Made by a program: the position numbers and the translations under genes. From assembly GCA_036937835.1 (NCBI GenBank), contig CM072863.1, forward strand, positions 9,784,001-9,848,000: a DNA stretch of 64,000 bases. Direction: 5' to 3'. Positions within the stretch are counted from its first letter, which is position 1. Each line of letters begins with the position of its first letter. The notes under the pieces are model-generated. The model was not told the DNA's origin. It did not search any database and worked only from the letters and a program-made list of their open reading frames with translations. This document shows positions 1 through 12,400 of the stretch, piece by piece. This stretch comes from Pampus argenteus. Lineage: Eukaryota; Chordata; Actinopteri; Scombriformes; Stromateidae.

Positions 1-331
1 CATCACAGCGGAGTGCACAGTTATGGTGTGAATTTAGGATAGAACAGTAAACAGAGTGAGCTTTATCCACAAAACTCTCACGCATTCAATGTGCAGAAAG
101 TCACAATACCCCTGTCAAGCTGCATTACATGGCATATATGCTATGTTGTCACATAGCAAACAATTTGCAATAGTATTACTATAGGAAATGTTTTGTGAAA
201 AAACACTCAAGGAAAAAAGGTCACAGCAGGTCACTATTTGGATCTGGTGGCTCATTCTTGAGAGGCTTAAAAGTCTCCTGTAGCTGGAGTGTATTTTATT
301 CCATGAGAAAAAGTAATAAGTGTTGCAATAC
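1..331. other. rad18 intron (left window edge)
   Basis: After the rad18 exon 10 donor at 331 no convincing downstream exon is visible before the edge. It is plain AT-rich sequence. Confidence 0.6.
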
Positions 332-463
332 CTGCGGAGTGTGTTTTTTGTGCATCCTTTCCCTCCACAATGACTTCCTGCTTGATACGGGTCTGCCTGG
401 TGGTTTCAAGGCGACCCCGGACCTGGGCAATCAAGCGGGAAAAGTCGCTGCTGTGCTGCTTCC
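332..463 (-). CDS. rad18: rad18 coding exon 10, end of RAD6-binding region and tail
   Basis: Encodes RKQHSSDFSRLIAQVRGRLE and then TRQTRIKQEVIVEGKDAQ. The first part matches human RKKHKSEFQLLVDQARKGYK; the rest is divergent. It is 132 nt and ends in phase 1 at a rather weak GTATTG donor. The frame stays open, so at least one further coding exon must lie at lower coordinates outside the window. Confidence 0.9.
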
Positions 464-3400
464 CTGTGGGAAAATATAAGGTAGCATAAGTAAAGAAAGA
501 AGGATTTTTTTATGGAATGGATGCCATAATACATCCAACCTTATATCTAAAGTACATACTACTTTATGCAAATCTATATGTTATTTAAGATACAGTAATT
601 ATGGTTGCTGACACTGCAAGGTTGACTGGATGTCTTTCATGTAATGGTTGGAAAACAGGTGATAAACACATGTGACCCAGGTGTGCATCAAGGCAAACAA
701 TATAAAGAAATAGATGGAATCCAAATCACAGATCGGATACAGGCTCCCATAACTTGGATTAATATTTATAGCGACTGCAGACCGATTTTTATCTGTCAGA
801 CAACAATATCTGTAACATGTCAGACAAGTTCCAACCTTGAAAAGTTGAATAGGAGGAAGAAAAGGTTTTATTCATGAGATACTATATTTAAATTTAAGTA
901 CCACAGTTCAGGGTTTATAAAAATGCTTTTATCAAAATGGCAAGAGGAAAAGATATAACTTTGAAAGAGAGTTCATTGTTATTGGTCAGCCATTATATCC
1001 CAAATAATTACTTCACGTCATCACTTGAAATCTGATCTTGTGCTATACACAACCAAAATCATGTTTAATGAGATCATTCTTTCTTGACTTTAGCATGCAC
1101 ATATTTATTATTATAATTTATTATTTATGTATTTTTATTTAACTGACAAATCTGGAATCTAGCTTTAATAACATTTGCCAGCAAAAAATTTTTTCTTTTA
1201 TCACTGCAGGAATAAACGCACATGTGAGAGACCGTGAGTGATTAAACCTGATTAATTACTGCAAGTTTGATGTCAGTGTGACTCCTAACCCATCTGATAA
1301 AATACATTGACATGCACTTTGACAGCTGAGGAATAGAAAGAGTTGCGCATGTCTCAGTTACAAGTTATGATGACATCTCGCACACCAGCTTTATTATACA
1401 AACGGTCAGATGTAGCAGCACAACTCAACTGGGCAACAGGGTTAAAGGTTTAAAAAAAAAAAAAAAAAAAAGTCTATTATAATCATGCATTACGCTGTTA
1501 ATCAAAGTCTACAGAAAAACAATGACAGACCACCTCAGGCATTATTGCGGTCTAAAGGATTGTTTTGAAAAATGTATTTAACCCCTTGCAGCAATCTGCA
1601 ACATTTCTGTAATAGCCTGGGACACTTGTCATACACACATTAATCTTGATAAATTAAGTTCTTTACTATAAGCCTAATTCCTTTGGGTGGAAAATAATAT
1701 ATTTCAAATTTTAAATTCATGCCACTGAGCCGTGGTGGTTGCCACCTATAATTCGTCCAAAGAACATTTACCTCAGTGTTTTCCACCATAAAACGGGTTG
1801 AGAACATTTAACAGAGGCTACCAAGTGTTTCCTTAAGAGTCCAGTCACAACATAATTAATTTTAAAATGATGATTGTTGGAAAGCACACAGAGCAGGATT
1901 TCCAGCTGTTTTTGCCTTGCAGTTATTCCACTTTGTGAGAATGTTTCCTGAATAATCAGCTACTGATTGTATTAACACCAAAAGTGTCACATCTAGAAGT
2001 GGCTGCAAGCTTCTGGTGGATTTGGTGTGCTGCTTTCACCTTCCTGTCTGCTCATTCCCCATGCTGGCAGAGTGACTCATCCACATCGTCCTCTGATAAA
2101 TCGAGAGGTTATCACAGCAGTGCAGCTATTTTTAGAACCCACCTCCTATGAGTCACAGCTATTTTTCAACCAATTTTAAAGTTAGCACGAAAGAGTTATT
2201 TCTTCTCGTTCAACCATGTCAACGTGGCTTCTGATATTGCTCTCTAATGCTGACATCTCTGAGTTATTATCTATGAGATCATATTAAACAAAAACAACAA
2301 AAAAGCTCAGGCACACAATTTTCACAAAATGCTCCGACAGACAAGGTTTTACATTTTCATTCCACCCCTTGCTGCTAAATTACACACTGAAGACACAGCT
2401 ACTCTGCTTATTTCGTGTGATGAGGAAGGTCTGAGGCTGGCTCCTAATAGAAAGCTTCTAGATTGAATAAAGTAAGATTGAGAATACAACAGAGTGGTAC
2501 ACTGAATACTCAAAATATCAATTATTTTGCTTGAGCCATACATGTCTACAATATTGTGAATATTGCCTATTCTGCTTTCAGAAGATCAGTCTCTACTTAT
2601 CCCCTCCATTACCATGCAACAAAACTTCAACAGAAACAACTAGCTGCCTAGAATGTGGAAATAATAAATGTATTGATCGGTCTAAACACTGGTCTGTTCT
2701 GGAAAGTAGTCATCACAGACTGTCATTAGGATGTCCAAAGTGTATCTAATCATTAGACTATTTTTTAGACATCCATTTCCAAGATAAGACTGAATTTTGC
2801 AGTTTTGTAGCCCAAAATTATATCCTGGATTGTTCCGTGGACAACGATTCAGGGAGATTTAAGAAAAAAAAAAAGCCATCTGATAGTATGACAGAGGGTT
2901 TTTTTAAACATAAGACTCCAATCGTCGTAATGTTTCAAAGTAGAGGTGGGTCTCCTCACCTGAAATGAAAGCCACTTTTATTGTCAGAAGATACTAAACA
3001 AAACATAAATCTTGAGGGGAAAAGAACAGAGCTCGATTACCACCTTTGCTAACAAATTTCCTGAGGGAAACTAGGATTAAATCTAAGGTCATGCCTTTAA
3101 TTCACATCCTGTCCTCATGAGTATGAGGACAGGTTTTATTTGTGTAAGATCTTTCAAACAAGAGGCACTTCACAGAGCACTACATAAAAAATGAATAAGT
3201 CAATAAAATTAAAAATGAAATACAATGAGTTGAAATTGAATACAAATTTAAAGTAGATGAAAAGACAAACAAAAGAATGCAAGTTATCATGCAGTTCCAC
3301 AAAAAAAAATTCAAGCAAGTAGATAATAATGATTTTGACTGCAACCAAATGAACGCTAGTTGCCTCAATGTTATTTTCCAGTCACGCTGCCTACTCCTAA

Positions 3401-6400
3401 CTGAGACAGACTTGCTGCATCGTCTACTTATCTCGACTAGCCGTCTCTTTGGAAGAAATGAACCCAATATGATTCACAGCTACACACTCACTACAACAGG
3501 AAGACTCCAAAGAGAGGCACTATTCAATTCTTAGTCAACTGTAGTGTGTGCCCTTCTGGTAGAATGGAAAATCATATTTAAGTGTTTTCCAATAGAATTT
3601 TTAAGTGGTGGAAAATATACAGTTGGGTCCAAAAAGTCTGAGACCACTTTCCAATGAATGTCTCCATTTGACCACCCATGGTCTCAGACCTACTGTATGT
3701 TCACAGTAATAAGGAGTAAACAACATCAAAGACCACTTAAGATGGATCAATTTAACTGCAGTTCAAAAAAAATTCATTTTTAACAACATTTTGCATTTCT
3801 TTTGGTCTGAATCGTTTTCATTTCACTTGTGATAACGTGAAATAAAGTGTGCGCTGCTCTACTTTATTTCCCACACCGTACACTTGCCTTAGAATGCGCG
3901 TAACCTCCTGCACGCCCCCGGTAAGTCACAGATAATCAGTAACTGTCCTAAACAAAGAACAACTGGCCTACATGAAAAAGGCCAGCGACACAGTCAGTTC
4001 AAATCTGACTGTACTGATCAGTTTTGTTTTATTTTACCAGACCATGCCAATGCTGAACTATATCCTATCTGTGCAGTCGAACACTGTTTGTCCGAGGACT
4101 GTTCCTGACGGCCCCGGATTGTCTGGCAGCTGAGTGCAGTAGAGCCTGTGAAAGAAACTTCGGGGCTGCCAGGGTGAAACAGTCCGTGGATGAAAGGCAC
4201 AGCCAGGCGGTGGAGAAGAAGGCAATGAATTGGCTTGTCACATTGGCAAAAATATTAATTTCGGACCAATGCTGATATTTCATTTTAAAAAAGCGAAAGC
4301 ATTTGCCAAGAATGTTTTCATTAATCAAGTTCGGCTTCATCAGCCGACGCTGAACCAATATTATCATGCATCCTTACTGCAAATGCAGAATTCAGTTTAG
4401 TTTCCTCTTGTGCAGGGACAAACGGTACAGCATGTCTTTACATTGCATTTAAATGTACCTTGTTAAGAAGGACAAGGATGAGATGCAAAGCAGTTTTATT
4501 TGTTGTTGACCATTGTCAGCACTGTTTGTAGAGGTCGGCTTAGTGAGTCACACTGATATTGAATATGACAAAAAAGATCACTTACTGTAATTTGAATGCA
4601 ACTCATCAATCTCCTTCTCTGACTGATTCTTTGAAAACATCATGACCTGCAACAGTCGAATGAATAAAATGAATCTCAATGATTAAAAAAAAAACAATAG
4701 CAAAGCAATTGGTCTTTCTCAGCTCAGTTCAAGCCAGGCAACCAAAATTGCTTTCTAATCCTACTGTAATTGTGTAGTGCTCAAAGGCGGCCATTATAGT
4801 TTTCATTATAAACATTTTTTTTCTTTCATATTACTCAATAAAATAAACATTACCTATCCCTAAGGCTACAAACACACTGAATTCATTTCCTATTTCTACC
4901 TTCCTCACAACTTTTATGGCACATTACAGCATCCGATTGTCAATACAGGGAGAACCCAGTCATTAGTAAGACTAGAGTATCACATAACATAATTCAAGCT
5001 GTCAAGATACCCCAAGCAGTTAATACTCACAGGTTTGGCTTTTCCCTTTAGCTGATTTCTGATCTTCTCATTGGCCTCCACCTCTTTGGCAATATCTTCA
5101 GCTGTTGACAGAAGAAAAGGCAAATATTTTAGATCATTATCTGTTCATATGAATTGTGCCATTGAGCACATAAAATATTTTGGCCCATCAGTCACTGTTC
5201 GCAACTGAGGCATTCCTTGAGGTACCAGTAAAAAAAAAACATAACCTAAGATATGTGTTGGTAGGTCAATTCTTGTATGTTGTCATTTTTTGTGTGCACA
5301 TTTGTTTGTGTGTACATACACAACGTAAGTGTATTCCTAAGGTGGTGCAAAACAGAACTACCATGAAACTTTGATGGAGTTTTAATAATGAAATTAGTTT
5401 CATTCGCTGCAGTTACACACTTCATTAAGACAAACACCAGTAGAGCCCCGTACATTAGTTAACCTACTCACTTATCATTACAACATTAAACTTTTACATA
5501 AAATACAGTATCACACTTACTGTATAGTGTATACAGTGCTCTCACCTGATTTGGGGTTTATGGAGTCACACTGGGCATTGTAAATGTGGACAAACTCCTG
5601 GTGTCTTTTGATCAGGTGGTCTCGAGAGCCATGCACTGAGAGATGGCAATCCTTTAGCCTCCTCTTCAATTCCTGCATGGAAAGCAGGTTGTAGACCAGC
5701 TTCCCCATTGGACGCCTCACCGTGCTAAGTGAGCTGCAACAGAAAAGCAGACTAGTTTATTTTAGTAATCGCCACATGCTACTTGGTATTGGCTGAAGAG
5801 GAACATTTTTGTACTGCTATGACTGCATTGAATGTCTTGGACATCACAACAAAAAAATATTAAATTATATAGGACATTTCAACTTACTCAAATATATCAT
5901 ACAGTGGAAATATCAGCTCAACTCATAATAAAACCATATTAAGAGATGGTAGTTGCTATTTGTTAATCTGGCAAAGGCACACACCTCAACCCAAACAGTA
6001 AAGGCAGGCGGCCGGCCACCTGTCACAAGACAACTTTTGTTGTAATTTGGCACTATATAAATTAAACTGACTTGACTCTGATGATTCATACTCAATCATA
6101 CCTGTCATAATCAGATAAGACTGTCAAATGTCAGGTTTTTAGCTATATCGTATATGTGTGAGTTATTAAGGTCGGTAGCAAGAAGAACACTCCCTGTGCA
6201 GGCTGTATACAGTCAGAATATTAAAACCTTGGCAATTCATCATCATGACATCTATTCGAGATTAAGTGTTTTACGCCACTGCAAAATATGACCAATCATT
6301 AACAGAAAATCACATTGCTGCACATGGTATTAATCACCCTTGAAAAGAAAGTTTAAAAAGCCACTCACAAGGATCACCCTCTCAAATTACATCATAGACC

Positions 6401-9400
6401 CTGTCTTCAACAAAATATAAAATCCAGGTTAATGATAATTGTAAATGTCTGGTAATAAATGAAGTAATCCTGCCATTTTAGCCCAACAAAAGCCGATAAC
6501 ACTTGGTGAATGGTTTGAGTGTTCAGGTCTTTAGGTTCCAAAGATAAAATAAATCATCATGCTCTCCCAGCTCTATCTGAAACATAATGCATAGATACTT
6601 GTATGTTAACAGGGCTTTTCAGGTGATGCATGCAGTCACTACACCCAGCAGGTGTTTGTCCACAAATGGCCACATAAAAGCTAACATAACAGTTCCTAAC
6701 TCACCCTTTCGATATTATTTATTCTATTTGAAAGCAGTGAGACTACCTAAAAGACACTGTGAGAGACATTAATGCACTTAATAACCTATATCCCATCTAC
6801 CTATACCCAAGCATTATAGCTTGAGCAAGATCCACTATAGTTCCTCCATTTGAGTGATCAGTAAGTGACTATTTTACCTTGTTCTCAAGCTTTCCTTCTT
6901 CTCTCCTCTTGTAAGACATGTGTCAAGGTGCTTGTTGATAAATTGTTGAGACACACTTACAGAACACACCGGGCAGTCCACTGCAAAAAGATATGCAAAA
7001 TGTTATTATTAGCAGCTGATCAAAAATAATAAAAAAAATATATGAGTCACACTCCCCTAGCTGCAATTAATATACATAACATAATATACATTAAAATAGT
7101 ACCATCAAAACACCAGCTGCTATAACACTATATACAAGTCTTTCATTCACGCTTTAAATTAAACAAATGAGGATATCCTAGATAAGACGCACATCATCTA
7201 AATTTAGTAATATCCACTAACCGACAGATAGTCCTTGCTGTGCTGCAACATACTGAAACTCCTCAGCTGCATTCAGACTAAAAACAATGGGGCAGGGTCT
7301 GTGGGGCCATGTTGTTTAAAGTACTGGTGAGACAATGAAATACGCGCCAGCAAGCTCAGTTGCAGTTACAGATTATTGTGTTTAAGGGTTTATCAGAAAA
7401 ACACAGCACAGTGGTTTGTAATATTTGCAGACTGGATTTTACGACTATGAAGACTTGCAACCTTGTTTACTAGTCCACACATGTGGAACACGTCTGTGTC
7501 CGTGAAGCCTAATTGTACGGTGCATGGAACTGCATTTGTGTGTACGTGTGCAAGAGATTCTGTCGGCAGCTCCACATGAGTGATTTGAGATTGTTCAAGA
7601 GTGAGTTAACCCAATTAGATGCACTGCGTCACAATTCATAATACATGTAGAAAGGCTTCACCTTTGATTAGGGGCTTTATGTCTTTAGTCTGTGAAGAGG
7701 AATGTGGCGTCTCATTCCAAGCTCCAATACTGTTCGAGGCTGTGTCCTCCTGTTTGATTGACATCGACCCCAGGAAAGATGCCTCACCTACGTCCATTGG
7801 CTCTTCCTTCACCTTCACTGGAAGTTGAGCAGTTACTGAATGTGAGTCAGCATCATTTGCATTGCGGGTGCATGCAGTCTGTATTTTCCCCAGCTGAGCA
7901 CAGTGAGAAACCAAACCAACACGCTGGGTTTCTTTAGTGGGAGATGTTTTGGGCCTCTTCTGGAAAAAATGACTCAAAACAGAGCTGTTACACTTCTGGC
8001 TCCTGTCTCTGGGAGTTCTGCATTTGACAGCTGAAGCGGGGGTCTTTGGCGAGATCGGAGGAGAGTCAAAATTTGCTTTTGACAACTTCTGCCTGAAAAA
8101 ACAAGAAAGGCAAAGTTTGAAAAAGTGAAAGAAAACATGTGCCGTATATGATTTTCACACAAGGTCAAAATAAAAATAAAAATAACAAATAAAAACATAG
8201 AGCCCACATAAAAAAAGTATAGTGTAAGTAAGTTATGTATGTACCAATACATAGCCTTGACAATAAAGCCCTGAGTCCTTTGTTATAAACTGCTTTTGTT
8301 AAGTTATCTTGCCCCTTTTCTATTGAGCAAGAAAAAGTAGACACTTTGGCTACAGACTTGGAAATGTGGAAAGCAAACGCGTTGCAGCATGGCCATTACT
8401 TGGCAATAAAATGGAACCAATGAGGTGTGTGATGTTCTGCTTTCCATATTTAAAACTTTTTATTTGTGCTTACTGTCCCCATTAGAGCAGGTTCACACAC
8501 ATACATGGGCACGCACACACAATTGCCTCTTTGCACAAATGTGATGTGGAAACACCCCTCCCCCAACAACATCTTGAAGAAATATGCCCCCCTACTATTA
8601 CTGATCTGCTAACAATGCTGCATAAAGCCAGGTATGCTTATTATTGTTTAGTCCTTTTCAATTCTTAATGTTGAACTTTGTATTGCAACTAATTATTTTT
8701 TAACTAGCAAAGTGAAATACATTTAGAGGTGTTAAGCAAAATACCAAAACCTATATCATGAGTTGTAAAATGAAACGTTGCTTGTTTCATATATTTACTT
8801 AATATTTTTCCTGCTATTAAATTGTATTCAAACATTTACTTAAAGATAACTGTGGTGTTACTCGACAGAAAATAAGAGTCACCCGGATACTTAAATATAC
8901 TATCAGCTCTTACTTTATAGCCATTAGTTGTATGCATTTTACCTCATTTGAGCAAATATGTTTTTTTTTCCTGTCAAATGGCTCTTAACACAGCTGTACA
9001 AAGCAGTTTACTGGCTGTTGCCAGGGAGTGGACACCTGCCACAAAGCAGCAATCAGAGTATATGGCTATATTTAAAGTGTGTATTTTAACACTTTTAACA
9101 CGCTTAAAATGAATAACCAACATTACAACATAGTTACACCGTGACAGATGTTTATTCTAATGCCACCGTTCAGACTATATTGTGACAGTTGGCTACCTTT
9201 TCTGTATATGAATTTATGCTTTGCTCTGTGGTCTACTGAAATACAGTGGCCCCAAAATGTGTTAAACAACAGTTAAACTGGGAGAGGGATCCCTCCTCTG
9301 TGGCTCTTCCTGGGGTTTCTTCCACCTTTTTCCCCTGTTAAAAGGTTTTTTGGTGGACAAGTTTTTCCTCACTCGAATCAACGATCTAAGGACAGAGGGT

Positions 9401-12400
9401 GTCACTCCCTGTACAGATTGTAAAGCCCTCTGAGACAAATGTATGTGATTTTTGTATCTACAATTCGTTACTCAGGAAGGAGACTCAGGCCATTCATAAT
9501 TAACAGACCAGGTCTTAAACACTCCATGTTTAGTTTTGACTCTGGGGACAGAAAGCAGACCTGTCCCAGATGACCCGAGAGGTCTCATTCAGAATGCAGT
9601 GGAAGATCAGAAATGTAAATTTGGCCCTAAACCATTCAAGTGTTTTATAAACCATTCTTAATGTAATAGTAGGCTGACTTTGTAATTGTCTTAATGTGGC
9701 TGATCAAATTCAGGTCTGAGTCCCTGACTACACCAAGTATTCTGACTTGGTTCATTAAGAATTAAATAGATTTGAAGTGTTTGCAGTGACTGTAACAGTG
9801 TTTTTAAACATCACCACTTGTTCACCACAGTTGTCAGTTGTGTGAAATACGGTATAAGCATAGTATGAGTATGACATCGATGGAATGCTAACTGGTCCTC
9901 CAGATCTCAACTTGAAGTAACAAACAAATCAAACAAAACTGTCTCTACCGCATTTTGCAATCATTTGTGGTTGCGCTGCTTTTGTCTTCTGCGTCAAGAG
10001 TTTGACCAAGGGCTCTCTCACGCACGCACACACGCACGCACACACTGTGGCCTTTGTGATAAAATAAAATAGTAGAGTATCTACATCGCTACAATGCTCA
10101 ACTTCCACGTAAGTAAATGTGTGCAGTGAGTGAGAGGAAAGCTGACTGGTTAGTGTGACAATATAAACCTGTGTCACTGCGATAACACCTAATGGCAATA
10201 AATGAGTGCAATCTGCAGATAGCTACTTGGTGCTATGTTGTCCACAATGTTCCACAATGAAAAATGGGAAAGGAAGCAAATCCAAATAATATTTGCTAAT
10301 GCAGAAAACCTAGCAACCAAGGGCTGCTATAGTGAGTAAAATATTTTTTACACCAACCAAAATTAGGAATCTAAAATAATATTACATTTGGGACATTTAT
10401 TTCAGAGCAAAAGGAACCAATCCAAAACTTACCCGTTTAAGACAAGTCTATCACTACATAAAAATAATACTTGTGACACAATCAAGGAACCCCATTTTCC
10501 AGACACTTAGTGCTAGACAACAGGAAATTAAACAACAGGGGGGGAAGCAGCTGTGTAAGCCACTCATTCGCAACAGTGATGGCAGTCAGAAGGTCTACAG
10601 TTTGAAGGGAGACCTTTCTGAGTGTTGATAACATTGAGGTGATTGATGGAATAGGTCTAACATCATGGCTTACAGACTGATAACAGCACTCAAGCATTTT
10701 ATTAATATCAGCCCAGACACTGAAGAAAAATTCAGATGACTTTGGCTTTAGTTTATGAATTTATTTTGTTAGCGACAAAGCCAACCGACAAAATAAACCA
10801 AACTTTTTCCATCCATTTTTCCTAGACAAATGTTAAACAGGAACCCTACATGTACACGTAGACCACTCATAAAACACATAGATCATTATCTGTTTGTAAA
10901 ATAGTAAGAACTAAGCAACATATGCATCCCGATTGAAATATCTATTCTGTTGTTCTTGTATACTGTATTGGCCCTGATATTGTACATATTAGTTTATTTC
11001 TCTTTACAAAACAATTGCCACACTGCAAGAAAACAGCCCAACATTTACCAGTCTGCCTAAGACCACCAGCACCTGCAAGCATGTGGCCAGTGCTTCCAAT
11101 AACAAGACCCTCAAATGAAAGGAAATGTTTTCCTTCATTGTGGGAAGTGTCGCTGGAGAAAACCTGAATTTTAAGTACCGGGAAGTTTCCTTTAGACCAG
11201 CTCTGGACACTACTCCCTATGCATACATCATGCTGTAATGAAAAATATCAGCCCTAAAGCAAGATAACACACACATAACTACAATACAACCTTGGATGAC
11301 CTCAGCTAATGAAAACAAAATCCTATTGGATTTACAGAAAATCTTTAATTCAGAAATAGATCACTGGAAGGCAATTATAAGTGTTTCTTAAACGCTGCTA
11401 AATTGAAGTAAACTGAAATTGGTTCCCTTGTGTACACTGTAATCTTCTCAATAAAAATAAGATCCCCTGAGATCACCACAATAATAGGTTTTCTCTTCAA
11501 TTATTAGAGCCACGACCATACGACGAGATGGACGAGATGTACAGGTGGTGTAGCTGTGTTCATGGTAAAGATTTAAATGGTTGTAGAGTAAGTCCTATTC
11601 CCTGATGTGTTGTTTTTATTATTCTACTAGGCTATGTCAGAAGACAGAAGAACTGAAAATAATCACATATCAAAAACTTGGCCATTAATTACAAATGGTT
11701 ACAGCGCTCAGTAAAGGCTCTGCTTTTGACAGGAACTTTCAAACAATCAAAGCAGCAACAAGGTCACTACTTGGAGAGCTAATCTTCAATTATGAATACA
11801 TCATTAGACACGTGTATATACAGTACATAAGCCATAGAAAGATAACAAAACCAAAGTTTCAATGACATTAGGAGGATGTTGAAGTGGTGGAGGGAGTTGC
11901 AGCATTAATGTGTAATGGGTAAGCGTTGTATGAACATGACTGGACATTATTAGCTTACTGATTAATCAATATGCTAAAGATGTTCTGACTGCTGCTGCCA
12001 ACCAGCTGATATGCCAGTGACTTAAGTGTTATGTTCTGTTAAATCAGTGAACAACACCTAGTGCCGATAAATCGCATTTGATATCATTCACCCAGATAAT
12101 TGTAACACTGTTTTAAAAAAACAGCTGCAATGTGCATCAGATCCATTCACAGAGAAAGTTATGACATTTTTCAGACACAAGACATTTGTGGACATCATCG
12201 TGCTGTATTGTTACCTTGCAGTTTGAAAGTTGACAACCAAGTCATCCAATAAACGGTTGTTTCTAAGATCTTGTTCTGTTGCTTCCTAAAAGAAAAAGAG
12301 CCAAGATATGAAGGAAACCTGCCTCCTTTATCAGATTAATACAATAAATAACAAAAGGTCACCTACAAATGCCATCCTTGTTGAGATAGTGACCCTGATG

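Larger units (their letters stand above)
464..4585. other. rad18 intron 9 (4.1 kb)
   Basis: A large non-coding gap between two exons whose split codon joins cleanly. It holds a 20-base poly-A run at 1452-1471 and a short palindromic element at 3617-3698, but no exon that fits the phase. The rest is AT-rich with no feature I can name. Confidence 0.75.
8093..12214. other. rad18 intron 4 (4.1 kb)
   Basis: Separates the RING-helix exon from the linker exon. It contains two adjacent teleost-type repeat remnants (about 9280-9450 and 9530-9790) and a CA-rich patch at 10020-10045. No additional exon compatible with the split Arg codon was found. Confidence 0.7.

Noticed and set aside
267..331. Possible terminal rad18 exon starting after CTACAG at 283-278 (three codons, then TAA)
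   Set aside because: The intron would be only 54 bases and the protein would lose its whole C-terminal region. More likely the true next exon is outside the window, though this cannot be excluded from sequence alone.
195..479. Plus-strand open frame of 94 codons near the left edge
   Set aside because: It is antisense to rad18 exon 10 (332-463), whose minus-strand frame has clear homology and splice sites.
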